Shown here in pieces: positions 12,050-24,889 of a DNA stretch of 64,000 bases; the stretch's first letter is position 1, and each line of letters begins with the position of its first letter. The notes below the pieces were generated by a model that had not been told where the DNA came from, ran no database searches, and worked only from the letters and a program-made list of their open reading frames with translations. The position numbers and the translations under genes are program-made. The DNA lies in assembly GCF_000247695.1 (NCBI RefSeq), contig NW_004624732.1, positions 43,535,796 to 43,599,795 on the forward strand, in the 5' to 3' direction. This DNA is from Heterocephalus glaber. Lineage: Eukaryota; Chordata; Mammalia; Rodentia; Bathyergidae.

Positions 12050-12335
12050 GTTCACGCCATATGTCATCACGTTTCACAAAAGGCGCTTTCTCATTTCCCA
12101 TCCCATAATAACCACTCACTTCATGCTCAGTCTCTCTTCACCATTACTTTTTGTGCTTCTCATAATCTGAACTTATTCTGGGTTCAATGTTTACAGTCTG
12201 TTTCCTGTGGCTAGAAGTAAACTTCATGAGATCAGAGACACAAATGGCTGTCTTCTTCAGCATTGCCCCCCCAACACTGCCCTAAACATTGATTGGCGTA
12301 TAGTAATCATTCCATAAATATCAGCCAAAGGAATA
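12050..12335 (+). mobile_element. L2 LINE 3' fragment
   Basis: 'aagtaaacttcatgagatca' (the 'taagctccatgagggcag' site), 'ctgtcttcttcagcattgc', 'aacattgattggcgtatag' and 'attccataaatatcag' give the L2 tail in order. Confidence 0.75.
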
Positions 12336-12339
12336 GCTA

Positions 12340-13300
12340 CAGGAGAGAATGAGTTCACACATCCTAGGATAACTATAACAATACTGATTTAGTACATTAA
12401 TATCATATAATAGTACTGATGTACATTTGTGTAGGGCTAAAATAACTAAACGGTATTGGTTTCAACTGTAACAACCAAAGGTATTAGTGTCAATGGGATC
12501 TACTGTTGTAGATTGGGAGCTGGGACAGTGGCTCAGTTTTAAATACAAACTAAAGAAACTCTACCAACTCTTTGTTCTTTACAGGGTACTTCAAAATGCC
12601 ATCTTCTACCTGAATGGAATTGTGTTTCACAGAAACAGAAAGCCAACAGAGTGAAAAATGGCCCAGCTCTCAAGGTTGGTAGGGAGAAAACACAGCCAGA
12701 ATACTGGAAGGAAGCAAACGTTTTAATAAAATTTTGGTTCATAAAGTCTTACAGTCTCAGGAAGTACTAATGAAGTTCAAGCTTGGAAATGAGTCTTTTA
12801 AGTATAAATTGGAAATCTTGATGCAAACCATGGAGTACAGTAGGGTGGAACTCACTCAGGGAGCTCCAGCTGAGAGGAATGTGTAACTTAGTACAACAGT
12901 ACCAGTACCTCAGGAGGAAGAAAAAGGAGACCACCACCAACACCCACCATGGTGAATACTTACAGGCAAAGCCCATCATTTCCAAGAGTGAGTAATTAAT
13001 CTTCCTTTAAAAAATCATTTTTGTTTTTATAAAATCTTCAGCTAAATAGCATTGCCTGCTACTGTGATAGACAGACAAATATTTGGGCCAAATGGAGTCT
13101 ATAAAATTGTGATTTGTAATTCTAGTATGCAAAGTATTTCAACTCAACCATCATATTCTTCTGATTTCAATAGTTTGCATAAGATGTTAGCTATCAGTAA
13201 TTTCATTATGTAGGTAAGAAAAATGTTATCCTTGTTTCAAAAAAAAAGAAATTTATTATCCTTGTTTCAAAATGAAAAAACAGATACTCAGAGAGGTTTT
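12340..13300. other. Mostly unique sequence with a short direct repeat
   Basis: Nothing recognised except a duplicated ttatccttgtttcaaaa (13226-13242 and 13256-13272). ORFs here are 72 codons or shorter. Confidence 0.5.
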
Positions 13301-13561
13301 TGCCTGTTTTAGTTAGGATAAGTTAAATTCAAGCTACAATAACAAGCAATTTCAAAAGATGTAATCGCAATGTTTGTTTCTGCATCACACTATGTACCCC
13401 ATGGGTTGGGCACCTTTCTATGGCTGTTATTTTCTTGCTAGGTAATTCTATGCATTAAGTGGATGGAGTTAAAAGTTTCTTGGATCTCTGGTAAACACTA
13501 TTTCTAGGGAGTCTGTGACAATGAGCATTTGAATCAGTAGACTGAGTAAAGAAAATCTTCC

Positions 13562-13637
13562 CCCTGCCGGAGATTTAGCTCAGTGGTTCTGCCTTGCCAA
13601 CTCAAGGTCCGGGAGTTCACTTCCCAGTACCAGAAAA
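13562..13637 (+). mobile_element. ID-family SINE with target duplication
   Basis: 'gagatttagctcagtggttc', a shortened mid region, 'gggagttcacttcccagtac' and a poly-A tail. The flanks aaagaaaatcttcc (13548-13561) and aaagaaaatctgcc (13638-13651) match at 13 of 14 bases, so it inserted into the older LTR-like repeat. Confidence 0.92.
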
Positions 13638-13750
13638 AAAGAAAATCTGCCCTCACCAATGCACCACTGTGGACAGGCATTATTTCTGTTGAGGGCTGAC
13701 CCTAATGGAACAAAATAGAAGAGAAAAGGCAGAGTTTGGCAGAGTTTCTT

Positions 13751-13783
13751 CCCTCTCCCTCTCCCTCTCCCACTCCCTCTCCT
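13751..13783. repeat. (CCCTCT)n low-complexity tract
   Basis: About five hexamer units, one with a C-to-A-type interruption. Confidence 0.9.
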
Positions 13784-14424
13784 AGGACATCCACTTTGCC
13801 TACCCTCAGATGTCAAAGCTCCTGGTTTTCTCAAGCCTTCAAATTCCAACAACCAGTCAGTGTTTCAGGCCTTGGGATTGAATTATACTACTGGTTTTCC
13901 CAGTTCTCCTGCCTACAGCCATCATATCATGGAATTTATTGGCTTCCATAGTTGAATGAACCACTTCCCTTATTAAATCTCCTAGTGGTTCCATTTCTCT
14001 GGAGAACGTTGACTAATACACAGTGGCTCTGTGAACCAGGTTGTTTCTGTCTTGTGGCTCCACCACCTCAACATGAAGCCTCCTTGTGGGTTGGAAAGGA
14101 GAAGACTGAAGAATTACATATGACTGTTTTACAGAGTTGGACCAAAAGTGACACATACAATTTCTACCCATATAACTTATTATCCAGAGCTAGTCACAAG
14201 ACCTATTTAAATGTAAGGATGCTTTCCATGCTCCTAAGAAAGAGGAATTTGAAATGAAATTTATCTTTGCCACAGTGCCCAGAATCAAAAAGTAAACAAA
14301 ATGAAAAAAACTAAGATTTGATCCAAATCTGATACAAAGCCCAGTACTCCCTCCACGTTCGAAGTTGTAAGGCTCAGAGTATACCTAACATATGGGAAGG
14401 TGCTCAAACAGTTCTTATGATAGA

Positions 14425-14530
14425 AGAAAAGAATTGAGGGAAAAAAGAAACAGAAGAAGAAGAAAAGAAATGAAAAAGATAAAAAGAGAAGGTAAGAGGT
14501 AAGAGGGGAGTGAGGAAGGGAAGAAAAACA
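14425..14530. repeat. Purine-rich (GA) low-complexity tract
   Basis: Almost exclusively A and G on the plus strand, with no single repeat unit. A second purine tract follows at 14726-14795 with a run of nine G. Confidence 0.85.
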
Positions 14531-14799
14531 GAGGATCTTTATTGTTTCTTAACTTCATGATTGATCAATTGTTTAATGCTCAGTAAAGAACAGGCGTGAT
14601 ACAATCGTTAACATCCATTGTCACAGTGTCGGTATTAAAGTGAAAGGGCAAAATGTAGAGGCCAGCGTTGCCATTTCCTAGTTTTTGGTCCCATGCACGT
14701 TGCATGGACCTTCACCCATAAAGAACGGGGGGGGGAGGGAATAAGGAAGGGAGGGAGGGAAGGAGGAAAGGATAGAGAGAGAAATTAAGAAAGGAAAAA

Positions 14800-16180
14800 T
14801 TATATGGCTCTCGTGAGGAAGAAGTAGAGGCAAACAGGAGCACATTTGGAAAGTAAATTAGTACATATAGTTTGCTTTGTATTCTTTGGCAGAGATGTGA
14901 TATATAAATGTTACAACAAAATTATTTAATAATAAGAGTACTGTATTTCTTCCCCTCAAAACAATTTACAACAGAAGCAAAGAACTATGCTTTTGAACAG
15001 CCCTTACAGGAAAGCAAGACATGGATAAGTTGAAATAAATTAAGTATCTACCATTGATTGTCATGGATAGCACCAGCTTATTGAGCTAATACTTTATTAG
15101 TGTGCGATTGTTTAGATGATGGTCTTTTTATTGTTTTGTGGTAACTCTCTATTTTAAGTATCTTATCATTATGAATTCATTTAGTATTGATTGCAATAGT
15201 ACTGATCATAAAGAATTAATTTGGTATTATCACGTGTCCTAGGCACTTACGTAAGAGTTCAGCTGTAATTCAAAATTAATTAATATGGTGAAGTGTTATT
15301 GCTTTTGCAATTTTACATTTTTAATGTATCTAAGGTATTTTTTCAGCAGGGGGACCCTAGGAGAAAACGTATCAAAGGGATTCTTCTTTGGAGGACAATT
15401 TCTCTGAATGATAAATGGAAAATTTGCCCTTTTTTAAAAATTTTGTGTTCATGTCTTAAAAATATTTGAGATTTCAGTCCCAGAAGTCAAGGTTGTAGAA
15501 AAAGCCTTAACCCCTAGAAAAATGATCATATGTGCCGAGTACACCCACTTTCTTAACACAACTGGGCTGAGCAGCGTAAATGAGGATATAATTTTCCTCG
15601 AGATGTCTGTCTCTCACCAAGGATGATTTGTCCCTGTCAGAGTAAAAGGCCGCCCACAAAGGAATTCCACGTACTAATAATGATGTTGAATGACCAGAAG
15701 GTTCAAGATACACACAAAAATTTCAGCAAGTTGAAACTGTTGAACATAGGTTTATGGTAAGCCACTGAGGTTCAGGGTCTAAATCAAATGTTACTTGTCT
15801 AGAATGCCCATCTGTGACCTTCAGTTAGGAATTCACCTTGTCACTTTCCATTGCTGTTGCCATTCTGCCCCTACATGGCACAGTGGCATGTGACACTTCC
15901 TGGGGTACCATGCTGTAGGTGTTTGACCTTATACATATCTGGGTTAGGGTATCATTCTATGGCTGCTATGCAAAACATCAGTGTCTAAAAATAATCTCTA
16001 CCATCAACCCCTAGTGTTGAGAAAAATCGTTCAGGCTTCTCATTATTCTTATTATAATATTTAGGTCCAGTAGGATAATTTGTTTATCCGCCAAAGTTTC
16101 ATCATTAGGCAATTCAACACAAAGGAGCTCCAACTGAACAAAACATCAGAGTTTTAAAGGAGTTGTGGGTTCTGAAAGAC
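14800..16180. other. Unique sequence, nothing recognised
   Basis: AT-rich up to about 15480. The only ORF above 60 codons is 15507-15713 (minus), featureless. Confidence 0.5.
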
Positions 16181-16189
16181 AATCTAGAG

Positions 16190-16270
16190 CAGTGGTGGTG
16201 AACCTATGGCACACATGCCTCAGCCAACTGTTTGTTATCATTGAAAGCTCAAAAAGGTTCACCATCACTG
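16190..16270. mobile_element. 81 bp hAT-type MITE with exact 8 bp target duplication
   Basis: Left terminus 'cagtggtggtgaacctatgg', right terminus 'aggttcaccatcactg'. Inverting the right end gives cagtgatggtgaacct, a 15/16 match. Both sides carry atctagag (16182-16189 and 16271-16278). Eight-base duplications and CAG-starting inverted termini are diagnostic of hAT transposition. The interior of about 45 bp encodes nothing, so movement must have used a transposase in trans. Confidence 0.9.
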
Positions 16271-16279
16271 ATCTAGAGT

Positions 16280-18560
16280 ATGGGATTGCTCAACAGGCAG
16301 ACCCATGTGAAATGCCATCATAGGTCCTAGAATCCTAGAGTCCATAGCAGTTACTAAGAATGGTCAAAAGATTGGATATAACTGACATGGAATCTGAAAG
16401 AAAATTTTGGACAAAGACAGTGCAAGATCAGCCAAAGTAGCCATCCAGGGACCAGGCAGGTGGGTTAGCCCAGGTGGAGTCCACAGAGAGTAGCGGAGTG
16501 CTAGGAATCACAGGACCCTAGCAGCAATGACAGCTTCTGGTTCTCAGTGGTGATTCTTACCAAAACTGAAATTAGAAAATAAAGTAAGAAGTCAGCAGCA
16601 AAAATCAATAGACCTTCTGATGACTTAGTTCACATCTCAGCAGCAGGAAGGCCCCTGGTCAGAGCCCAGAGCCAGAGCAGCGACTATGACCCAAGCAACA
16701 TAGTCAGAAACCCAGAGTACAGCTGCTGTGCCCCCTCCAAAAGAAGTGAATCTGCTCTGAAATGAGCTGCAGATATCAGTCATAAAGAAATCAGGATCAG
16801 AGTGGACAGAGATTGCTAGGCCATTACCACAGAAGTTTTCTTAGGATTCCTGAACTACATTAACAACACACTTTTAAAAATATTAAAGGTTGATGTTCTC
16901 TTGCCAAATATATGCAAGTTGTAGCTCTTAAAGGAACCCCTCGGGGAAATCCCAGTTTCGAGTCAAAGAATGTTCTGCTCTTTCTGTCTATTACCAAGCA
17001 GGTATATAAAAGTCTATTCTTATCTTTCTAAATACTGATATTTTCTTTGTGGCAGTTAATAACATGCTGAAAATCAGATATACAGAACTGAATACTGCAG
17101 ACCAGAATTCATCAGTCCCAGTAGTTTGATTAAAGGTTTCAGGAAAAGGGAAAACCAAAGCAAACCAAAGTACATGATTTGGTTCCTAATACTTTAAATT
17201 AGTAATACTTTAAATTATTACAAGTAATACTTTAAATTAGTGTGTCCTTTGATAATAGGTGTTTCAAAGTGTCACCGATGGCTGCAGTGCTCCATGTGCT
17301 GATAAACATGAGATTAGCACCTCTCTGCACCTAGGCAAGAATGTACATTCACCCTTAAAAATGAGCAGGGATGGATGTCATGGACGTAAGAGAGTGTTCT
17401 TTATTTGTGCTATGGGAAACAATAATGGAGATTTACAGTTCTCCAATATAGCATAGGATTTCCCAGAATGCTGACTGACGGAACCACTCGAGGATTATTG
17501 ATGCAACACTGTATTGAAAACACAGGTTTATTAATAAATAGCTTCATGAAAGAAGACGAGGGAAAAGGAGGTAGCAAATGACATGAGGGCACACAAAACA
17601 GAAAGACCATGCAAAAAAGCACGTGACTCAAGAAATATGGCCTGGGGATTAACCATGGGGACCAACTAGGAAACTTAAGCGTTCAGGAAAAACATTCAAG
17701 TAGAATCTGTGCTAACAGAGGCTTTTCTTTCTGTTTGCAGGTTTTAATAGCCACAAATGTCTCTCAGCATTTCCCTCCCTAAGGAAGACAATATCAGAGT
17801 ACTGGCACAGGCTTCTTAAAATTATACTGGCAAAAGATAAACAAAGCTCAAGATATAGAAATATATTTTACACCAAAAGGAAAAGAAAAAAGAAAAACAC
17901 ACTGAAACCAAATCCTCATATTTCTTGGCTCACAGTAGCAAGCTGACTAGTTCCCCAAAATGAGCTTCCTGCAAAATCACTCTGCTCTCACCACAGGCAC
18001 CATTTACCAACTGGGTGCCACAGACACCAGGCTGGCTCCTGAACTTCTCTCCTTCAATTAAGCTACACAACCTGTTACCATTTTGCCAATGGACTCTATT
18101 TACTTAGGTTCTGCGTAACTTGCCAAGTGCTCACCCTGCAGAATTCCCAGCAAAGAGAAAGGAACGATTGAGGGAAATTTTTGTTAACATCTTTTCTTTT
18201 AACTTTCCACAGCAGAGGGGAATGCATCAATATGGAGCAGATGCGCTGAGACCAAATGCTCTCTTCCTCATGATTACAGTTGGTTATACCTGTGGATAGG
18301 CAAGCTATTTCTCCTGCAAATGTGCAAGAGAGGGTAGTACTGACGTACAATGCGCAGTCCTGGAGCCTTTGTTCCCACATAATAGGGTGCTTCATTTCAC
18401 AAGACCTGGCACATAGAGAACGCTGAAGCAAACAGCCCTGTGCAGTTGGAATCATGATCTGTCTGTATGACTTACAGAATGGCCCAGTTCTCGGCAATGT
18501 TGACATAAATATTGTGGAATTTCTTATTTGGAGTTGGAAAGTAATGATTCTTTCCACTTA
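16280..18560. other. Unique sequence, no gene recognised
   Basis: Contains the second longest ORF of the window (18096-18557, minus, 153 codons). Its translation is rich in Cys, Ser and Arg with no domain, signal peptide or repeat pattern, so it is not called as a gene. Confidence 0.5.
17187..17239. repeat. Three tandem copies of a 15-mer
   Basis: taatactttaaatta is repeated exactly at 17187, 17203 and 17225. Confidence 0.9.
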
Positions 18561-18599
18561 ATGTGCTCAGTGACTCTGCACCCTATTGTTTTCTGCCAT

Positions 18600-19375
18600 T
18601 TGAAAATGCCCAAGGATGTCATTATAACTACATGTATCAATATTAAACCTTTATAAACAGTTGACTAAATGAGCTGTTATTATCTTTGTTTCTGAAAATA
18701 GTGTACCTTTTTACTTCATTTATCAGTAACTAGGTATAGTCGATTGTGCTCTGGTATTGATCCCAATATCTATACCCGTCACAGACTACCTTTCCTCAAG
18801 GTCATTGTGAGGTCAGGTTATGATCAATATGAATTGACTGTCTGCAAATAAATTTATGTAGCTGACATAATTGCAAGTAATACCTTTTTCAAATTAAGGT
18901 GGACCATTTTACGAAGCATATGTGTTTGAAACATTAGCAGTACCATCATCCAACTCTGCATAATGAACCAATCTTGCTAGAATTTACAAGTCCTCTTTGT
19001 ATAACTGAAAGCTGTGTAAGCTCCCTGATAACCATTTCTAAATAACACCTGCAGAGCTTCAAGCTTCGGGTTTAGTGTAGATGCTAATTATGTTTTCCAA
19101 GCAATAGTATTTTCCTATGTAGTCTCTATGTGCATTTTTATTTCCAATTGTCAAGCCTCGTTTCTATCAGTGTTATTTCAGAGTTCAGGGTGGAATGTTT
19201 AGTCACCCTCAGCAGAAGACCACTTTTGGTAAAACCAACTTTCTTGACTAGAAATAGCATCATCAAATGCAGAGGAGACTCCAGTACCATTCTGTACCAT
19301 GGATCCCTCACACTGTGGGGAGATGCACTTGTGATCAGCCTGCTAGCCACTGGATGTCACTGATGCTTACATAAA
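18600..19375. other. Unique sequence, nothing recognised
   Basis: Overlapping ORFs of 70 and 77 codons on opposite strands at 19130-19363, neither recognisable. Confidence 0.45.
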
Positions 19376-19379
19376 TGAA

Positions 19380-19660
19380 GCTTAAGGGGCATTTATCTGA
19401 CTGTAAAAATCATGACTTCAGTAGAAAGCAGTTTAGCTAGAAACATTTCACTCAGGCAATTTCTAATTTCAGAAAAATAGGCTCATAAAGCTCACAAAGG
19501 CGATACCCAACTTCAAGCGTGATTAGTTTCAGTTGTTTGTTTCAGCTTTAACTGGGATATGAATAAACAGCAAGTTTTGGAGGTCCATTTCATTTGACAA
19601 CAGCTGACGTTCTGCTTTTAAAGGGACGCTACCCAACCAGGTTTGTGATATCCCAAAATC
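19380..19660. promoter_or_regulatory. Possible conserved noncoding block
   Basis: Repeat-free, with clustered motif-like words (gtgattagtttcag, gacaacagctgacgttctgc containing an E-box CAGCTG and ACGTT). Weak, texture-based call. Confidence 0.2.
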
Positions 19661-19664
19661 CTGT

Positions 19665-21880
19665 CAGAGAGTTCAAATCATAAAACAATAATGTGGATAT
19701 CTTTTTAATTCTATAATTATCACTTTTAACACAGTGCTCTGCATCTTACTATCTTATGAAAACATAAGCTTACAAAAACTTAAAGATATCTGAAGCACAT
19801 AAAATATCCTTCTTTTGGTACAAATGATTTGGATTCAAATTTCAAATTTGTAAAGCATAATTAATGGTGTCAGAAAAACAAGGGTCAGAAAAACATCAGA
19901 GTGTATTATAAAATGGCTTCCACCATAAAAATTAATTCTCAAATCAGATTATGGCAGGGGAATATAATTTTCCTTGACAATTTCATGAATTCTCTTTCTA
20001 GGACATATCAGGGAAACCAATCAGACCTATCAGTAGATGGTCTACAGAGTAAATATGAAAAGATGCAATAGATTGGGAAGTTCCAACAAAATGAGGATTT
20101 ATCTTTTGTCTTGAATATAGACACAAAGCAAATGTAGTATGTGAGTGGCCTGGAGAAAAGGCACTATGTAAGAGCAAAGAATTATGACAAATAACATCAC
20201 AACAGACATGCTGCCATCCCAGAGCTTGAGCCATTTGAGAAGCTATTTTGAATTAATAACGCATGCCATCATGATTACATTTGCTTAGCAGAAACATTTT
20301 AAGAAATAACAGCCTGCAAAAAGAAACTGGAACAATAGTTCTCTACCCTTACATAACATGTAATTGCCATTTTTCTTTGAAGAGAAAAGGTTCAAAACCC
20401 ATAGTAACTAAAGGGCAGGTTTTTAAGTGACAATATATATTAACATGGGATATATATTAACATGGGATATATATTGAAGTCAAATTAATATCCCTTCAAA
20501 AAATAAAGTATTATATTACCGAAAATATATATTCATGGTGACTAGAGTAGCTTACCCTGGTACCACCCTGTTAGAACTGAAGTGCTGAATTGGGGAGATA
20601 AAAGTAAATTTTCAAGTAAGCCAGGGAAGGCCAAAGAGGCCATCTCATCCATCTACCCTTCCAAAAAAGCCAGGATCATGAAAATGCATTCTGTGCACTT
20701 AGGTAATGTTATCTGTTGCTAAACTGATTAAAAAACAAAACCCTCTCCCCAAATAATGAAGCCCAAGCAAATATGTCACAAATTGCTCATAGTTCAAGTA
20801 GCCAGAAACACCTGGAATCCCATTTTTGGGCAATTTGGTGCTGGGGAACAGAGAGTAAAATAACACTGATCCCGCCCCCTCCCCCGCCCCCCGCAACTAT
20901 ATTTCCACCTTAAATAAATTAAAGCACACAGCAGCAGTAGGTAAGGTGGTCAATGCAATTAAATTTAAAACCTGAATGTATTGAACTTTCTGCAATTATA
21001 CATGGGTCATCTCTGGACAATATGTTGGCCATCTGGTAGCATCTGTGCTGTTCCCTCTAATAGAGTTCCTGCTGTGGCTCCAGGCCATGGCGAGCAGCAC
21101 TAAGCAGGTCACATGTTATGTCTTTCAGCCATATTTAGGTCACAATTTGGGGTGGGAGGAGGTAGGAATTATCTTTTTATACAAAAGCAATAAAAGTGAA
21201 TAGTCCCTGTAGGTATCTTACGCTTAGTCAAATAGACAGAGAGTACATTTTATACTTCTGTTCCATGTTCCATCCCAGGTTGTACAAAATATAAGACAAA
21301 GTATCATATGCCGAATCCTAAACATTTATCTGTAAGACACCTTTTCCTAAACAAAAATGGGTCTTTTTTAAATGGTAATAGTCTTTTTTAATGAAAGGGG
21401 AATTGAGGGAAGGATTGAAAATCTATTAATTAGTCTTTAGATAATGCATAAAATGCCAAATAACATAGGAAGCTGGGTATATTTTAGAAAAGATTTTTTT
21501 TGTGGACAGGAAAGTGACTAAAAGGCCTGTCTTTCAAATAGGAATAACTGCATATTATACACTCATATTTTACTTTCCCCCAGAAACCTACTGAAAGCTT
21601 ACATGCTCATATTAGTTAACTCAAAAAGTGTTAAAAACTAATATAGTCATGATTTAAATGTGTACAAAAATTCCAGTAACACTAAGAAACAATGCTTTCA
21701 TTTCAAAGTAAAATCATTTTAGACATGTAAACATAAAATAACAAGTCTTATTAAATATTACTTCTGGCATTGGCATAAAGCTCTAACCTGGTACATTTAA
21801 TTATTACCTCCAAAAAGCAAACTGCAGCATGCACATTTTAAAAGTGTAAACTTTACATGTATTTCCAAGTTCATTTGATA
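19665..21880. other. Unique sequence with a small tandem repeat
   Basis: No gene. A 17 bp unit (atatatattaacatggg) is repeated at 20433 and 20450 with a third partial copy from 20467. A C-rich tract sits at 20876-20892. Confidence 0.5.
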
Positions 21881-21899
21881 TAGATTTTAAAAATGCAAT

Positions 21900-22200
21900 A
21901 TGGACAAGACTCAAGTCCGACATAAGCAATTCCAGTTTGACATCAATTAGTGAGCAGCTTTTACTCTTATAGACATATTTATAATGGAAAGGAGTGCATT
22001 TAGACTTTAAGGTCCTGCCAACTAATCAATTTGATGAACTAATTGATAATAAATGTTAATTGACAACTAACAGCAGTCAATTAATTGCATTTCAAATGCA
22101 ACTCCAGGAAGCTGAGTTGAACATTATTCTACCTCAAGCTACTCAAATAATAGCTCAGCAATGACTTTGCAACAGTCTATAAAGGTCAAAGTGGGCTAGC
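21900..22200. promoter_or_regulatory. Candidate homeodomain/POU-rich enhancer
   Basis: Within 300 bp there are at least seven TAAT/ATTA cores (catcaattagtgag, aactaatcaatt, gaactaattgat, tgttaattgac, gtcaattaattgc) and a near-palindrome ttgcattt-c-aaatgcaa (22085-22101) made of two inverted octamer-like half sites. No repeat and no ORF. Function is inference. Confidence 0.35.
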
Positions 22201-22699
22201 CTTTTCCTTATTAGGGGATCAGGAATCCCAGGAGATAGGTTTACAAAAATAGCAAGAGCTCATGCCCAAAACTCCCCTCATTGCTCCAGTGTTCTATGAG
22301 ACAGGCTCGCTTTCGAAAAGTCCCCTGTAGCATCCCTTTGGGTTGAAGTGTAGAAAGACAGTACTGAACTCCAAAGAAACAGTTAGTTCTGCTAGTTGTA
22401 AAGTCTGTCTTTGACAGAAGCACTTAACTAAAGCTAACCCTAGATTTTTAGGATGGTTCTGATTGTTATGAAATGTTCACATTCAAAAAATATTTCCCGC
22501 AAGTGTATCTTTGTGGCAAGAATGATATGGCCCGCTTTCTGAGTTCTTAAAAACAGTCGAAGAACATGATATGTACAATTAGTGAATCTGATAAAATTCT
22601 GTCCTAAAAGTGTTGGCTGGAAGAACTCAAACGTTCTTGGTTTTAGTCAAACAATACACACTAAACACTCTATAACTTATTTTTGAAAGCTGTGGCTGC

Positions 22700-23105
22700 A
22701 TTCTCAAACTGAAACTTCTTTGTAGTCTTGCCCACTGGAGGCCCCTTGCCCTTTCTGTTAACTTTGTCTGGAAGGTTCTTCCCTAGGTGGTCTCAAGAAT
22801 CATTCCTTTACTTCATTCAGATCTTCTCTTAAATTTCACCTCCTCAGAGAGGTCCACCTGTCCATTCTAACCCAATACTGCCCCACTCCAATTGTTCCCT
22901 CTATCTTTTGTGCTTCTTCATTTTTCTTCACAGCTTACATCATGACTTGTCATTACAGTCCCTTGTTTCTGTACCAATGATCTCCTTCACGTCAGTGCAA
23001 CCTTTATGAACATGACATGAATCTATTCACTATGGACCCCTGATACCTAGACAGCGCTCAATTGAGTTTTTAGTAATACCTAGTAAGTGAAATAAATCAT
23101 TCTGA
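22700..23105 (+). mobile_element. L2 LINE 3' fragment
   Basis: 'aaatttcacctcctcagaga' followed by 'ggtccacctgtccattctaa', then 'ttcttcacagcttacatcatg', 'aacctttatgaacatgac', 'tacctagacagcgctcaatt' and 'taagtgaaataaat' give the L2 3' end from the 'cagagaggcc' landmark to the tail. Confidence 0.85.
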
Positions 23106-23215
23106 AAAATCATTTCTCCATATAAACTGCTATGATCAGATCACTCCTAGCTTAGAGCAACTGCATGGAGCTCTTCATATCCATAGGTTCTACACTGTCA
23201 AGTGCAACTAACTGG

Positions 23216-23384
23216 GAGACTCTAGTATGGTGGCTCATGGTAGGCTGAGGCAAGCAATTGCAAATTTGAGCCTAGCCTAGGCAACTTGGCCATTTAGCGG
23301 GACCATGTCTCAAAACTAAAAACTATATAAAGCATGTGGACCAGTGTGAAGGCCCTGGGTTCAATCCCCAGTAATGCAAAACAA
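23216..23384 (+). mobile_element. B1-like + ID-like composite SINE
   Basis: B1-type 5' part ('agtatggtggctcatgg', 'aggctgaggcaagcaattgc', 'gcaacttggccatttagcgg', 'accatgtctcaaaac') is joined after a short A-rich link to the 3' half of an ID element ('aaggccctgggttcaatccc', 'cagtaatgcaaaac'). The order 7SL-part then tRNA-part resembles the B1-dID dimers of some rodents. Confidence 0.65.
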
Positions 23385-23689
23385 GATTTTTTTTCAGGAA
23401 AATAATTGTAGCTGTACTGAACATGAACAGACTTTTTCTTGTCATTATTGTACAAACAATACAATATAACAACTATTTACATATCATTTGCATTCCATTA
23501 GATATTATGAATAATCTAGAGATGATTCATATACAGCAGGATGTGTGCAGATTATATGCAAATACTATGCCATTTTATGTAAGTGATTTGAGTGTATTAG
23601 GACTTTGGTATTTGTAGGCTGGGCACGGGAACCCATCCTTAATGGAGATGGGTATCCAGCAAAGGCAGGGTGGTGAATGAAACAAAACT

Positions 23690-23865
23690 GGAATGAGAGT
23701 TGGAGAACCTACCTCCAGCTATGGTTAATGTGACATGTCACTTTGCGAAAATAATGCCAACTCTCTGGGGCACTTATTTTCTCATAATAAAATGAAGATC
23801 CTTGACAAGATGATTTTTTAAAATTCTTTCTCACTCTAAGGTTTCCATGATTTTGTTATTAATTT
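23690..23865 (+). mobile_element. MIR/L3-like SINE remnant
   Basis: 'gtgacatgtcactttgcg', 'cataataaaatgaagatcc' and the tail 'ctcactctaaggtttccatg' follow the 'ctcatctgtaaaatg' ... 'aaggtcccttcca' ... 'tctatgatt' layout of old tRNA-headed mammalian SINEs. Confidence 0.5.
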
Positions 23866-23869
23866 GTCC

Positions 23870-24885
23870 TATTTGGAAGAAAACAATTCTCCATTGTTCT
23901 TTTCTGGCCATGTTCTCCTTTGGAAAAAAAGTAATAATACAATAGAATCATGTGTGTTTCATAAAGATTGTTACCTCAGAAGGCTTTATGGAGTTAGAAA
24001 ATGTCACCCTTAGGTTAAATAAATGGCAGTTGAGGGAGACAAGAGTAAGGAATACAGGGAGAGTCTAGGGATTCTAAATGAAATTTCAAGTGAGGAGTGA
24101 GATTTGAAGAGCCAGCTAGAGCAAACAAGGCCCTGACAGGGAATGAGGGGAGTTTGGCGTCCATGTATTTATGGGAGACAATATAAAGGTAAAATGGAAA
24201 ACAATCAGGAACTTTGTAAAATTTTGGGTTTCACGCAATACAATGTGACGGAGTGGTTTAATTTTAAGGAAGGGAAAACAACCATAATTCTAAAAAGATG
24301 GTGAAATGCTTGCCTGTGGGAATGTGGGTGTGGACGAGGGAGGCAGTGTGAAAGGTGTGAGCAGTAATCCTGTGCTGTCAGACCGCTGTGAGCTCTTCAG
24401 GCTCGTCAGAGAATAAATAGATGTAGCTGAAGTCAAAGCTTCTGGCTATGATGACAAAGATTTTAACTACCTCAATCCCTCATTTTCTGACCAGGAAAGA
24501 AGGAGTTCCTTTCAAAAATGGTTATGAAGTATAAAACTCACGGGTTTTTCCCCCCAAAAAAGTTATTCAAAGGGTTTAAATGTCCCTGCTTTAGGAGGCA
24601 AATTGTTGGTCTCTTCCCAATCCTTTATTAGTTACCCTCAACCTGCTTTGGTCTGTGTTTTTATTTTGAGGGGAAAAAATGTGAGAGTAGCTAGTGTAGT
24701 GACCTAGTCACTCTTTCATCTTCCTTCTGAATGTTAAAATGTTGCACACATACCCTGGAGTAAGATGGGAAATCCTATGCCACACAGGATAGAGCCATAA
24801 ACTTATGGTACGTCATTGTCACAGGCAAACTCAGATATTATTTCAATAAACTCTTTGGGCAATATAATCTATGACTTTATTAAAA
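23870..24885. other. Unique sequence, nothing recognised
   Basis: No ORF of 60 codons or more on either strand. Confidence 0.5.
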
Positions 24886-24889
24886 GACC

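Larger units (their letters stand above)
13490..14022 (+). mobile_element. Ancient LTR-like repeat (possibly MLT1-type), interrupted by an ID SINE
   Basis: Sense order: 'cagtagactgagtaaag', the inserted ID, 'aatctgccctcacc', 'atggaacaaaatagaag', a (CCCTCT)n patch, and the end 'ggttccatttctctggag' followed by 'aacgttgactaatac'. The 62065-62525 element shows the same landmarks in reverse. Confidence 0.6.

Noticed and set aside
17187..17239. CRISPR-like spaced repeats
   Set aside because: Only three short AT-rich copies with irregular spacing in a eukaryotic context; simple slippage explains them.
18096..18557. 153-codon minus-strand ORF
   Set aside because: Cys-rich, low-complexity translation without recognisable motif; no promoter or polyadenylation context.
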